The notes: generated by a model from the letters alone, not told the origin. Counted from the stretch's first letter, positions 10,050-19,489 are shown. The stretch: 64,000 nt of DNA from Deltaproteobacteria bacterium (GCA_947490345.1 CANLGL010000019.1:18708-82707), one strand, 5' to 3'. A program made the numbers and translations.

Positions 10050-13037
10050 ATGGCTGGGCAACGTGGTTACGCTCCCGACGTGGGCACCCCGCAAGTCATC
10101 GACGGGCGTTGGGAAGTGCTCGGCGTGCTCGGGGCCGGTGGCAGCGGTTGCGTGTGGCGCGTGCGCGCGTCGGGAGGGGGGCGCGAGCTCGCGCTCAAGC
10201 TGGTCCGGACGCGGAGCGCCGCCCAGCGCGGCCGCTTCCGTCGTGAGCTGGAGGCGCTGAGATCGCTCCGCATCGAAGGTGTGGTGCCGCTCGTGGACGT
10301 GGGCGAGCACCTCGGCGAGCCCTACCTCGTGATGGAGGTCGTCGCTGGCAGTCCTTTCCCCGGTCGCGATGTCCCGCGCACCTGGGTGGGCATTGCCAGT
10401 CGCTGCGAGGCGCTGCTGGAGATCCTCGCCCAGGTCCACGCCGCTGGGCTCGTCCATCGCGACCTGAAGCCCGACAACATCCTCGTCGACGACGACGGCC
10501 GGGTCACCCTCCTCGACTTCGGCCTGGCCCGCACCGTCGAGCCCGGCGCCACCGCCACCGGTACTGGCGCGGGGCCTGTCGGGACGCCGCGGTACCTTGC
10601 GCCGGAACAGCTGCTCAGTCTACGTTGCGACGCTCGCGCCGACTTGTACGCGGTGGGCGTGATGCTGTACGAGCTCCTGTCCGGGCGCCCCCCGCACCCG
10701 GACGAGCACTTCTGGACGCGGCTGATTCGGCGAATGACGCCCGCGGCGGTGTCGCTCGGGGAGGTCGCCCCGGAAGTCGAGCCGTCCGTCGTCGCGGTGG
10801 TTGATCGTCTGCTCGCGCCTCAACCGGAGGAGCGGCCACCTTCCGCCCTCGCGGTGCTCGCTGCTCTGCGTGAGCGCGTCCCCTTTGTGGAGCGGCCGGG
10901 TCCACGGGAGCTGCCGCTGATCGGTCGCGAGCTGGAGGTGTTGGAGCTCTGCACTGATGTCCGCTGCGGCGTGTCTCGCGACGTGTGGGGAACGCCCGGA
11001 AGCGGGCGCACCCGCCTGGTGCGCGAGGTGACCCTGCGCCTTCGCGGGGAGGGGCGCGAGGTCGTGCCCTTGAAGACTGGGAAAGCACCGCTGTCCTCGT
11101 TGCAGGCGGCGCTCGGTCCCCCGACGAGCGCGGATGTGCTGGCCGAGATGGCGTCGCGGCTCCGCGATCGGCTGGGCGCCGGCCTCATCGTCGTGATCAC
11201 CGACCCTGGCGTGGACAGTTGGTCACGACGGCTCGTCGACGAAGCGCGCGGCTTCGGTGCCGTACTGCGAGTCCAGGACACCCCGGGGGCGATGCGGCTG
11301 GAGCCGCTCTTGCCCGACGCGCTGATGGCGGTTTTCCATGGCCCGGACTGCATCTTCCACGTGCGCGAGGACGCGGCGACGGAGCTACACGAACGCACCG
11401 GCGGGATCCCCGCCCGCATCGTCGGCGAGTTGCACGCTTGGGTCAGCGCGGGGCTCGGCGCGTGGGAAGCCGGGCGGCTGCGGGTCTCCCGCGTCAACCT
11501 CGAACGGCTGCGCGGCGGCCTGCGGGTCGGCGCTCCGACCAGTTGGCTCAGCACCGACGGCGAGATGGCGCTGGACCCGGCGACAGAGGACGTCTTGGCT
11601 TGGGTGGTCCTGGGCGGCGGGGTGCTCAACGCCGTGTCGCTCACCGTCGCCTCGGGGCTGCCGGACTTCCAGGTGGCGCTGCACCTGATGGAGTTGGAGG
11701 CGCGCGGCTACGTGCGCAGGCGTGGAGTCGGGCGCCTGGTCGCGACCCTCGCGCCGCTGCGAATCCACGAACTGGAGGAGGAGGAGCTGTTGTCGCGCCA
11801 TCGCGCCATCGCCGGCGCGTTGCCGCTGGGGAGCGCCGAGCGCCTGCGCCACTGGACCATCGCCGGCGCGGAGGAGCGCATCGCCCGAGAGGCCGGAGAC
11901 GTCGCCCGTGGGCTCATCGCGGAAGCGCGGCTCGGCGCGGCGGTGTCGATCCTGGCGGCGGCCTGGCCCGCGGCGGAGGCGCGGTTGGGGGAGGCGGAGG
12001 TGGAGGCGTTTGCCGAGCTGTGGGTGGAGGTGGTGATTGAGGGGGGGGATCCCGGGCAGGTGGAGGGGGCGGGGCGGGCGTTGGGTGGGCCCAGCGGCCC
12101 GCGACCCACGCTGACGGGCCTGCTCGCCTCGTATGGGCGCCTTCAAGCAGCGGGGGATGCGGCGGGGGCGGTGTCCGCGAAGCGTTTGCCGGTCTTTCGC
12201 AGTCCAGGGCTCGAGGCGCAGCGACTTGCGCTGGTCTTCGGCGGACTGCTGGCGGCAGGGCGCGCCCCCGCTTCATTCCTGGCGGAGCCCGGCGTCGACG
12301 AAGCGGCCCCGCTGCGGGAGCGGCGCGAATCCTGGCGTGGGCGCGCTGCGTACGCCAGGGGTGACTTCGAACAGGCGGCGGCGCACCACGCGCGCAGCGC
12401 GGAGCTGGCCACGACGGCTCGGCGTCGGCTCGTCAGCATGGTCAACGAGGGGGCGGCGCGTCTGGATGCGGACCAGCCCCAGGCTGCCCTGTCGTTGGGG
12501 ATGGCGGTGGTGCTGGAAGCCACCGCGCTCCGACTCCCGCAACTGGAGGGCTGGGCGCGCGGCGTCGTTCGGTGCGCCAGGTACCGACTCGGCGAGGACC
12601 TCGCGAGTGACGCGGAGTGGGTCGTCGCGTCGCGACAGCTCGGTCCGCCGCAGCGCCACGCCCACGCCTGTCTCGTCGAGGCGGCGTGTCACTGGCGTCG
12701 GGGCGACCGCGATGGCGCGCGCGCGCTGGCGGAGGAGTCGGCGGGCACCTACCTTCGCCTCGGGCAACTGGAGCTGTGGGTGCTTCCGGAGGCGCTGCGC
12801 CTTGTCGTCGGGGGCACGGCCGACCGCAGTGGCCGTGCCCGACTCACCGCCGCCATCAAGCGCGCCCGCGCGCCGCGGTTCGCGCTCCAGGCGGACGCGC
12901 TCCGTGCTTCCGCGTACGGAGGTCGTCGGCTTCACGATCCGCTTCCTGAGCAGCTCTTCGCCTGCATTCCCCCCGCCTCGACACGGTGGGATGTCCTGAG
13001 CGTTCCGGAAGAACCGGTAGAACTCCCACACACCTGA
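10050..13037 (+). CDS. Ser/Thr protein kinase with degenerate P-loop ATPase and TPR-like region
   Basis: 995 aa. The Hanks-type kinase domain spans about residues 20-285: glycine loop GAGGSG (29-34 region), invariant lysine K50, catalytic loop HRDLKPDN (136-143), DFGLA and APEQ. A linker is followed at about residue 300 by LPLIGRELEVLEL, the usual entry to an ATPase module of the AfsR/STAND type, but the P-loop reads GTPGSGRT (314-321), with Arg in place of the essential Lys. The last 450 residues are helical and repeat-like. Proteins of this plan are cytoplasmic signalling hubs in myxobacteria. GTG at 10080 is an alternative start. Divergent from two lipoproteins. Confidence 0.9.
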   Translation: MAGQRGYAPDVGTPQVIDGRWEVLGVLGAGGSGCVWRVRASGGGRELALKLVRTRSAAQRGRFRRELEALRSLRIEGVVPLVDVGEHLGEPYLVMEVVAGSPFPGRDVPRTWVGIASRCEALLEILAQVHAAGLVHRDLKPDNILVDDDGRVTLLDFGLARTVEPGATATGTGAGPVGTPRYLAPEQLLSLRCDARADLYAVGVMLYELLSGRPPHPDEHFWTRLIRRMTPAAVSLGEVAPEVEPSVVAVVDRLLAPQPEERPPSALAVLAALRERVPFVERPGPRELPLIGRELEVLELCTDVRCGVSRDVWGTPGSGRTRLVREVTLRLRGEGREVVPLKTGKAPLSSLQAALGPPTSADVLAEMASRLRDRLGAGLIVVITDPGVDSWSRRLVDEARGFGAVLRVQDTPGAMRLEPLLPDALMAVFHGPDCIFHVREDAATELHERTGGIPARIVGELHAWVSAGLGAWEAGRLRVSRVNLERLRGGLRVGAPTSWLSTDGEMALDPATEDVLAWVVLGGGVLNAVSLTVASGLPDFQVALHLMELEARGYVRRRGVGRLVATLAPLRIHELEEEELLSRHRAIAGALPLGSAERLRHWTIAGAEERIAREAGDVARGLIAEARLGAAVSILAAAWPAAEARLGEAEVEAFAELWVEVVIEGGDPGQVEGAGRALGGPSGPRPTLTGLLASYGRLQAAGDAAGAVSAKRLPVFRSPGLEAQRLALVFGGLLAAGRAPASFLAEPGVDEAAPLRERRESWRGRAAYARGDFEQAAAHHARSAELATTARRRLVSMVNEGAARLDADQPQAALSLGMAVVLEATALRLPQLEGWARGVVRCARYRLGEDLASDAEWVVASRQLGPPQRHAHACLVEAACHWRRGDRDGARALAEESAGTYLRLGQLELWVLPEALRLVVGGTADRSGRARLTAAIKRARAPRFALQADALRASAYGGRRLHDPLPEQLFACIPPASTRWDVLSVPEEPVELPHT

Positions 13038-13044
13038 GCGTCCG

Positions 13045-14040
13045 ATGATCGCGATTCTCGTTCTGTTCGCCTGCGGGACCGACGCGCCCAGCGCACCGGT
13101 CGCCGATGTCCCACTCCCGGCCGAAAAGCTCGCCAAGGTGCTGTCGAAGCTCTCTCGCGACCAGTTCGAGGCCCTCGCCCAACACGTCGACCCCGCCGCG
13201 CCCATTCACGCCTACTTCCTCGGGCCGGAGGGGATGGGCGGGATCAACAACATCTTCATCACCGACGTCAACGCTGGCAGCGTGGTCTTCCGCAACGGCC
13301 AGAGTCGGGTGAATGCCCCTGATCTGCCCGGCACCAAGGGCGAGCCCCAAGGCGGCGAGGAGGGGTACTGCCTCCGTGGGGCCCCGTTCCCGTTCGCGGC
13401 CAGCGGCCGCTCGGTGAGCTGGCGCATCCAGCCCTTCGACGACGTCCGCCCCACAAGCACGTGGGCCGCCGACTGCCCGGCAACCTCGACACTACCGTCG
13501 GTCAAGTCATTGAAATTCAAGGTCGAGCGCTGCGGCTACGCGACGTACCCTGCCTGCCCAGAAGCCGAACCCACTCCGGTCGCGACCGCGCCACCCACCG
13601 ACCTGCTGGCTCCAGGTACGTACGAGGTCACCTCCGACTACACCCGCGTGGCCGGCGCCAGCGGCGCGGTGACCTTCCAAACGAGCGTGGCCAGGGTGCA
13701 TGTGCGCGTGCCCACCGAGACGATCGACAATCCGGCGATGTCCCGGGTCGAGACGTGGTGCTATGACGCCGACTTCTTCTGGCCGCAGCACCTGCAGGCG
13801 TCGGGAGCGGATAGCATTCGCGAGGCGAGCATGAACGTGGTGATGTTCAACGCCACCGCCCCTTCATCGGTCGCCACCGCCGACGAAGACTGCAAGATCA
13901 ACGACGGTGATACGGATGTCGGCACTTCGCAATTCGATCACGCCGTGCGGTATCACCTGAGAAGCCACGATCTGGCCGACCCCGACCACAACGACGCTGG
14001 CCTTGCCCCGCCCGGCCACCACTTGCCACTTCCTCCGTAG
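13045..14040 (+). CDS. Putative lipoprotein of unknown function
   Basis: 331 aa, 7 bp after the kinase gene. The short signal MIAILVLFACGTDAP has a Cys at residue 10. The mature part contains several paired cysteines, for example in YCLRGAP and ERCGYATYPACPEAE. No family recognised. The last ~25 residues (DPDHNDAGLAPPGHHLPLPP) are proline- and histidine-rich and differ in character from the rest. They lie close to the repeat array at 14078, so the original C-terminus may have been replaced by a rearrangement; that is inference. Confidence 0.65.
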   Translation: MIAILVLFACGTDAPSAPVADVPLPAEKLAKVLSKLSRDQFEALAQHVDPAAPIHAYFLGPEGMGGINNIFITDVNAGSVVFRNGQSRVNAPDLPGTKGEPQGGEEGYCLRGAPFPFAASGRSVSWRIQPFDDVRPTSTWAADCPATSTLPSVKSLKFKVERCGYATYPACPEAEPTPVATAPPTDLLAPGTYEVTSDYTRVAGASGAVTFQTSVARVHVRVPTETIDNPAMSRVETWCYDADFFWPQHLQASGADSIREASMNVVMFNATAPSSVATADEDCKINDGDTDVGTSQFDHAVRYHLRSHDLADPDHNDAGLAPPGHHLPLPP

Positions 14041-14460
14041 CAGCCGCCGCTTCTCCGCGCGTTTGCGGCCGCGGTCGAGCCATGCCCCCGAATTTGCGAC
14101 AGTAGGCGAGCCATGGGGGGTGATTTGCGACACCATGGCCTCGGGGTCGCCCCCTCGACGACAGTTCGCCACGAGCCAACGCCGATAATTTCACGTGACC
14201 AGGCAGCTGAGGCGCCGCCGATCGCAAGCATGTCGCAAATCGGGGGGCATGGCCCCGTGGGGTGTCGCATTTTGGCGGGCATGGCCTGCCAGACGGCGCG
14301 GCCTGATCGGCGCCCCCCCCCAGAAGCCGGGCCGGATGGCCACCCGCCCCACCCTTCGGCCCCACTCCGAGGCTGCGGGAGCAGCCGGCTGCCCACGCGA
14401 GCGGCTGGAAGGCTGCGCCCAACAAACCCGTCCCCAAAACCTTGATATCCACCGCCTCCG
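14041..14460. other. Gene-free interval with diverging repeat array
   Basis: No credible gene is seen in these 420 bp. The notable content is four copies of a ~24-bp motif (listed separately). The stretch 14287-14460 is proline-codon-like GC-rich sequence without recognisable structure and must contain the promoter of the helicase/PdeM operon, but no clear -35/-10 pair is visible. Confidence 0.6.
14078..14286. repeat. Four-copy ~24-bp motif, two diverging pairs
   Basis: The motif TGTCGCAAAT...GGGCATGGC occurs four times. Two copies read on the minus strand (14101 to 14078 and 14132 to 14108) and two on the plus strand (14231-14254 and 14263-14286). Spacing inside each pair is 31-32 bp, about three helical turns, and 98 bp separate the pairs. 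Paired subterminal repeats in inverted orientation recall the ends of IS21-family elements, but here the TGT ends face each other and no transposase lies between them. Operator sites for the adjacent repair operon are the other possibility. Confidence 0.8.
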
Positions 14461-16854
14461 TTGCCGCCGCCCACCCCCTCCCACTGGTTCAGCTCCCTGG
14501 GGCTCGTGCCCCACGACTTCCAGTTGGAGACCTGGCGGCTCTACGACGCCGGTCGTAGCGGCCTCCTCTCCGTACCGACCGGCTCTGGCAAGACCTACGC
14601 GGCCACGCTTGCGGCGCTGTGCGCGGGCCATCGCATCCTGTACATCTCGCCCTTGCGCGCCATGGCGCGTGACCTCGAAAAGGCGCTCCTCCGCCCGGTC
14701 AAGGACCTCGCGCTCAAGACGCGGGTCGAGACCCGAACCGGCGATACCAAGGGCCACATCCGCGCGCGCCAACGGGAGCGCCTTCCCGACGTGCTCATCA
14801 CCACGCCCGAGTCCTTGTCGCTGTTGCTGACGTGGCCCGACGCGGCCGAGCGCTTCGCCGACCTCGGGCTGGTGGTGGTGGACGAGTGGCATGAGCTCAT
14901 CGACAACAAACGCGGCTCCCAGGTGGAGCTGGCTTTGGCGCGGCTGCGGAGTTTTTCGCCGATGCTGCGAACCTGGGCGCTGTCCGCGACCATGGGGAAC
15001 CTGGAGGAGGCCGCGCAGGCGGTCGTGGGGGTCGGCCGGCCCTATGACATCGTCCGCGCCACGCTGCCGAGGCCCATCGTGCTGACGACGCTTTTGCCCG
15101 AAGCCGACCAGCCGCTGCCGTACAGCGGGCACTTCGGCACGCGGATGGCTGGGCGGCTGGCCGCGGAGCTGGACCCGGCGCAGGCGACCATCGTGTTCAC
15201 AAACACACGCGCCCAGGCCGAGCTCTGGTATCAGGCGTTGGTGCTCCAGGACCCGGCGTGGTTCGAGTGGATGGGGCTCCACCACGGCAGCATCGACGGC
15301 GACGAGCGCGTGCGGGTGGAGGACGGGCTCAAGTCGGGGCAACTACGCCTTGTGGTCGCGACGTCGAGCCTGGATCTCGGGGTGGACCTGGCCCCAGTCG
15401 AGCGGGTCGTCCAGATCGGGTCCCCCAAGGGCGTAGCCAAGCTGGTGCAGCGCTCCGGCCGCGCCGCGCATCGCCCCGGTGCCACCGCCAACGTGCTCTG
15501 CGTGCCGACGCATGCGCTCCAGCTCTTCGAGATCGTCGCCTGTCGTGACGCCATCGCCCGCGGTGAGGTCGAGCCGCGGACGCCGCTGACCAAACCCTTC
15601 GACGTGCTCGCGCAGCACCTCGTCACCTGCGGCCTCGGCGGCGGCTTTCATCCCGACGCGCTCTACGCCGAGGTGTGCACGGCCTGGAGCTACCGGACCC
15701 TCAGCCGGCGCGAGTTCGACGGGGCGCTGTCGCTGGTGAGGGAAGGGGGCGTCACCCTGGCGGCCTACCCAGAGTTTCGCAAGGTGGTTTCCGGTGAAGA
15801 CGGCACCCATACCGTGCCCGACGAGCGCATCGGCAAGCTGCATCGCGCCTCGGTCGGCACGATCGTCGCTGACGCCACTTTGGCGGTGCAGGTGGCGGGC
15901 CGCGGCCGAATCGGGAGCATCGACGAGGGTTTCATTGCGGCGCTCGCCCCCGGGGAGGCGTTCATCTTCGGGGGTGAGCGCCTGGAGCTGATCGGCGTCC
16001 GCGCGATGGTGGTCTACGCCAAGCGGGCCACCAAAAAGACCACGCGCACGGTCCATTGGCCGGGGAACAAGCTGCCGATCACCGGAACGCTGGGGCACGC
16101 CCTGCGCCGCACTCTCGACGAAGCGGCGGCCGGTCGTCGCGACTGTCCGGAGCTCGTCGCGGCGGTGCCCATCCTCGAGGAGCAGGCCCGACTCTCGGTG
16201 GTGCCGCGGGCCGACAACCTCTTGTGCGAGCTCGTCGAGACCGTCGAGGGGTTCCACCTGTACCTTTTTCCGTTCGAAGGCCGAAAGGTGCACGAGGGTC
16301 TCGGCGCGCTCATCGCGCTCCGGGTGGGGCGTCACCACCCGGCCACCTTCACCATCGCCACTGACGATCACGGCCTGGAGTTGTTGCATCCCGAAGCGCT
16401 CCCCTGGCTCGATCTGCTCGTCCCCACCTTGTTCACCGAGGCAAACCTCATCGACGACATCCTCGCCAGCGTGCACATCTCCGAGCTGATGCGGCGACGG
16501 TTTCGCGACATCGCGCGGGTGGCCGGCTTCATCAACCCTGGCAACCCCTGGGAGCATAAGTCCGCGCGGCAGGTCCAGGCGTCGTCCTCGTTGCTCTACG
16601 ACGTCTTCACCCGCTACGACCCTGAGAATCCGCTGTTGTCCCAGGCCAGGCGCGAGGTCATCGAGCAACACTTCGACCAATCGCGCCTGGGCGAGGCACT
16701 GGCTCGGCTCCGGGGGGCTCGGCTGGTGCTCACCCGCCCACCGCAGCCCACGCCCTTGGGGATTCCGCTCCTCGAATCAAGGTTGACGCGCAATGTCGCG
16801 ACGACGGAGAGCACGGCGCAGCGGGTGGCGCGGATGCGGAGGGGGCGGAGATAA
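14461..16854 (+). CDS. Lhr-like, ligase-associated DEXH-box helicase
   Basis: 797 aa, typical length for the ligase-associated Lhr-like helicases. Walker A PTGSGKT at residues 39-45, motif II DEWH at 141-144 (the Lhr-family variant), motif III LSATMGN, and the RecA2 motifs VFTNTRAQAE, TSSLDLGVDL and VQRSGRAAHRPG are all present. A winged-helix and C-terminal Lhr core follow. The family acts in bacterial DNA repair, usually beside PdeM, an exonuclease and an ATP-dependent ligase. Only PdeM follows here. The start is a TTG; no better start precedes PHDFQLETW, which is needed for the Q-motif-like region. Confidence 0.92.
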   Translation: MPPPTPSHWFSSLGLVPHDFQLETWRLYDAGRSGLLSVPTGSGKTYAATLAALCAGHRILYISPLRAMARDLEKALLRPVKDLALKTRVETRTGDTKGHIRARQRERLPDVLITTPESLSLLLTWPDAAERFADLGLVVVDEWHELIDNKRGSQVELALARLRSFSPMLRTWALSATMGNLEEAAQAVVGVGRPYDIVRATLPRPIVLTTLLPEADQPLPYSGHFGTRMAGRLAAELDPAQATIVFTNTRAQAELWYQALVLQDPAWFEWMGLHHGSIDGDERVRVEDGLKSGQLRLVVATSSLDLGVDLAPVERVVQIGSPKGVAKLVQRSGRAAHRPGATANVLCVPTHALQLFEIVACRDAIARGEVEPRTPLTKPFDVLAQHLVTCGLGGGFHPDALYAEVCTAWSYRTLSRREFDGALSLVREGGVTLAAYPEFRKVVSGEDGTHTVPDERIGKLHRASVGTIVADATLAVQVAGRGRIGSIDEGFIAALAPGEAFIFGGERLELIGVRAMVVYAKRATKKTTRTVHWPGNKLPITGTLGHALRRTLDEAAAGRRDCPELVAAVPILEEQARLSVVPRADNLLCELVETVEGFHLYLFPFEGRKVHEGLGALIALRVGRHHPATFTIATDDHGLELLHPEALPWLDLLVPTLFTEANLIDDILASVHISELMRRRFRDIARVAGFINPGNPWEHKSARQVQASSSLLYDVFTRYDPENPLLSQARREVIEQHFDQSRLGEALARLRGARLVLTRPPQPTPLGIPLLESRLTRNVATTESTAQRVARMRRGRR

Positions 16855-16893
16855 CGCGGATGCAGAGGGGGCCGCGGGGCGTTTGAGTCCCCC

Positions 16894-17646
16894 ATGATAC
16901 AGTTCGCGATGCGCCGTGCCCCACCGCTCGTCGAGCTTCCCCCCGTGCGCATCGCGGTGCCGCTGGGACACTCGCCGCTGGGACTGGCGCTGTCGATCGC
17001 CGGGGAGCAGGTGCTGCTGCTGCCTGACCGGGCCCTTTTCTGGAACGGCATCCTCGCCATCGCCGACGTTCACCTTGGCAAAGGCGACCACTTCCGCGCC
17101 GCGGGCCTCCCGCTCCCCCCGGGCGAGCTGGACGACGACCTCGCCCGGCTCACCGCCCTCGTTGCCGTGACCGGAGCGCACACCGTTCGGGTGCTCGGCG
17201 ACCTCGTCCACGGCGTGGTCAAAGCGGCCACTGAGGCGCGGGTAGCCGAATGGCGAACCTCGCTGCCCGCCGCGCTGGAGTTGGTCCCAGGCAACCACGA
17301 TCGCCATCAGCCGGTGCTGCCCGCTTCCTGGGATGTGGAGGTGCTCGCGGCGTTGGTCCGGGAGGGGCCGTTCGCCTTCTCGCACGCGCCGGCCGCGGTG
17401 CCCGGGGCCCTCGTCTGGGCAGGCCATGTGCACCCGACGGCGACCCTGTCGGGACGGGCGGACCGGCTGCGGCTTCCGGCCTTCGTGCTTGCTCCGGGGC
17501 TGGGGCTCCTTCCGGCGTTCTCCCGTTTCACCGGTGGCCCGACGATCCGCGCGGCGCCTGGCTTTCAGCGTTATCTGTGCGTCGAGGGCGAGGTCGTGGC
17601 CTTGGACGACGCGGGTTCCGCCGACCCGCGGCGAGCTGAACGATGA
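16894..17646 (+). CDS. pdeM: Ligase-associated metallophosphoesterase PdeM
   Basis: 250 aa. All calcineurin-type metal-binding motifs are present: DVH (58-60), GDLVH (102-106), GNHDR (133-137) and GHVHP (177-181). Size, motifs and position 39 bp after the Lhr-like helicase identify the DNA damage response endonuclease/phosphoesterase of the ligase-associated module. A second in-frame ATG lies at 16909. The stop overlaps the ATG of the ABC ATPase gene (ATGA), which ties this repair gene to an exporter operon, an unusual partnership. Confidence 0.9.
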   Translation: MIQFAMRRAPPLVELPPVRIAVPLGHSPLGLALSIAGEQVLLLPDRALFWNGILAIADVHLGKGDHFRAAGLPLPPGELDDDLARLTALVAVTGAHTVRVLGDLVHGVVKAATEARVAEWRTSLPAALELVPGNHDRHQPVLPASWDVEVLAALVREGPFAFSHAPAAVPGALVWAGHVHPTATLSGRADRLRLPAFVLAPGLGLLPAFSRFTGGPTIRAAPGFQRYLCVEGEVVALDDAGSADPRRAER

Positions 17647-18368
17647 TCGTCGTCGAGGGCCTGCGGCGCGAGTGGCCGGTGTCGCGTGGGCCGCCGGTGG
17701 TGGCTGTCGATGATGTGAGCTTCCACGTGGTCAAAGGCGAGATCTTCGGCCTTCTGGGACCCAACGGAGCCGGAAAGACGACGATCATGCAGGTGCTCGC
17801 CACCCTGACCCCGCCAACCGCCGGCCGCGCGCGGGTCGCTGGGCACGACGTGGTGCGCCAGGGCGATGCCGTGCGCCGGCACCTCGGCTACCTGAGCACG
17901 ACCTCGGGCCTTCCCTCCCGGCTCACCGTCCGCGAGTGCGTGGTGCTTTTCGCGCGCCTGCATGGGCTCCCGGCGACCGTGCCCGGCGACACGCTGGCGC
18001 GCTTCCGCCTCGACAGTTTCGCCGAGCGCTACGTCGAGGCGCTGTCGACGGGAATGCGGCAACGCCTGCGCATTGCCTGCGCCACCGTCCATCGACCGCC
18101 CGTGGTCATCCTCGACGAGCCGACCTCGGGGCTCGACGTCATCTCTGCCGACGAGTTGCTCGATGAGGTGTTGGCGCTGCGTGCCAGCGGCACCACGGCG
18201 ATCTACAGCACCCACCTGATGGAGGAAGCCGAACGAATCTGCGATCGCGTCGCGATCCTCCACGAGGGCCGTATAGTCGCCCTCGGTGCCATCCCCGAGC
18301 TCAAGGCGCGCACCGGGGCGACGTCTCTGGCGGAGGTGTTTCGTCGCACCATCCGACTGCCACCGTGA
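17643..18368 (+). CDS. ABC transporter ATP-binding protein (NatA-like)
   Basis: 241 aa, one nucleotide-binding domain. Walker A GPNGAGKTT at 39-47, signature LSTGMRQR at 134-141 and Walker B VVILDEP at 154-160, with the switch histidine in STHLMEEAE. LSTGMRQR and the family's general shape match ATPases of NatA/ABC-2 type exporters. It overlaps PdeM at its start and the permease at its stop (GTGA). With the two following membrane proteins it should form an exporter in the inner membrane; the substrate is not evident. Confidence 0.93.
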   Translation: MIVVEGLRREWPVSRGPPVVAVDDVSFHVVKGEIFGLLGPNGAGKTTIMQVLATLTPPTAGRARVAGHDVVRQGDAVRRHLGYLSTTSGLPSRLTVRECVVLFARLHGLPATVPGDTLARFRLDSFAERYVEALSTGMRQRLRIACATVHRPPVVILDEPTSGLDVISADELLDEVLALRASGTTAIYSTHLMEEAERICDRVAILHEGRIVALGAIPELKARTGATSLAEVFRRTIRLPP

Positions 18369-19489
18369 GGTGGCTGCGGGCGACGGGATTGCTGACGTGG
18401 ACCGAGGCCTTGCGCCTGTCCCGCACCGGGCAGGTCTTCCGCTACTTCTTGGTGCCGGCGCTGGTGGGGGTCCCGGCGCTGGTACTGGTAGCGGTGCTGA
18501 TCTCAAGCTTCGAGATGGACAAGGGGCGCATCGCCATCCCCGCGGAAAGTCCAGTAGGACTGCCTTTGGTGGCGGCGCTGGAAGCCGAAGAGCTGAGCGT
18601 GGTGGTGTCGGACGACCCCGGCGCGCTCTGGGAGCGAGGCGAGGTCGATGCGGCCATCGTCCACATCGAGGCCGGCGACGGCATCGGCGGCCGGGGCCAG
18701 CTCGAGTTGGCCACCAGCGAAGCCTGGCTATTCGACCTCCAGAGCGACGATCGAGCGGTGTCCGGGCGGGTCGAGTCGGCGGTCGAAGCGGTCGCCGAGG
18801 CCGAGTTCGACGCGATTGTCTCCGCCTCCGGGGGACGTCCGGGGGACGTCCGGGTCGCGACCATCACCCAGTGGGATTTCAAGGAAGAGCCGTTTCTGGG
18901 CTTCGACCTGCCGCGCGCCATCCGCGCCTACGCGCTCTTCACCATGGGCTTGATCTCCATGTTCTTCCTCACGCTTCCGATGGTCTCGGACCGGCGCGAA
19001 GGCGTGACCGAAACCATGCGCGCGCTGCCGAGCCCGATCACCGCGATGTTGTGGTCGCGAACGCTCGCCACCACGGGGCTGCAGCTCGTCGGCGCCGCGC
19101 TGTTCGCGGCCAACTTCTTCTTGCTGATGCCGCTCCTCGCGGGCACGCTCCGCTTCCCGTCGCTGTGGGTCGAGCTGCCGGGATTCGCCGCGGCGCTGCT
19201 GGTCACCAATACGCTGTTCGTCGCGGTAGGGGTGGTGTCGGGGAGCGCGAGGGCGGCCAACAACATCTCGTCGCTCGCTTTTGTCGCGCAACTGGGCCTG
19301 CTCGTGTTCGGAGCGGTCGGTGATCCCTGGCCCGGCGTGCCTCTCGCCGGGGTCGTCGCTGCCGACACTGCGGCCGAGCGCGCTCTCGGTGTGGTGGGCT
19401 GTGTGCTCTTCGCGGTCGCAAATCTGACGCTCTGCGGTTGGCTGCTCCGAACCCGGGTGTCTCTGGTCTTGCCCGGGGGCGCTGCGTGA
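18365..19489 (+). CDS. ABC-2 type permease (NatB-like)
   Basis: 374 aa, GTG start overlapping the previous stop. One membrane segment near the N-terminus (FLVPALVGVPALVLVAVLI), a large ~150-residue external domain, then about five more segments beginning at ALFTMGLISMFFLTLP. This is the layout of NatB/ABC-2 permeases. RREGVTETMRALPSP is the cytoplasmic loop typical of this group. It probably pairs with the ATPase upstream and the permease-protease fusion downstream, whose start it overlaps by four bases (GTGA). Confidence 0.88.
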   Translation: MRWLRATGLLTWTEALRLSRTGQVFRYFLVPALVGVPALVLVAVLISSFEMDKGRIAIPAESPVGLPLVAALEAEELSVVVSDDPGALWERGEVDAAIVHIEAGDGIGGRGQLELATSEAWLFDLQSDDRAVSGRVESAVEAVAEAEFDAIVSASGGRPGDVRVATITQWDFKEEPFLGFDLPRAIRAYALFTMGLISMFFLTLPMVSDRREGVTETMRALPSPITAMLWSRTLATTGLQLVGAALFAANFFLLMPLLAGTLRFPSLWVELPGFAAALLVTNTLFVAVGVVSGSARAANNISSLAFVAQLGLLVFGAVGDPWPGVPLAGVVAADTAAERALGVVGCVLFAVANLTLCGWLLRTRVSLVLPGGAA

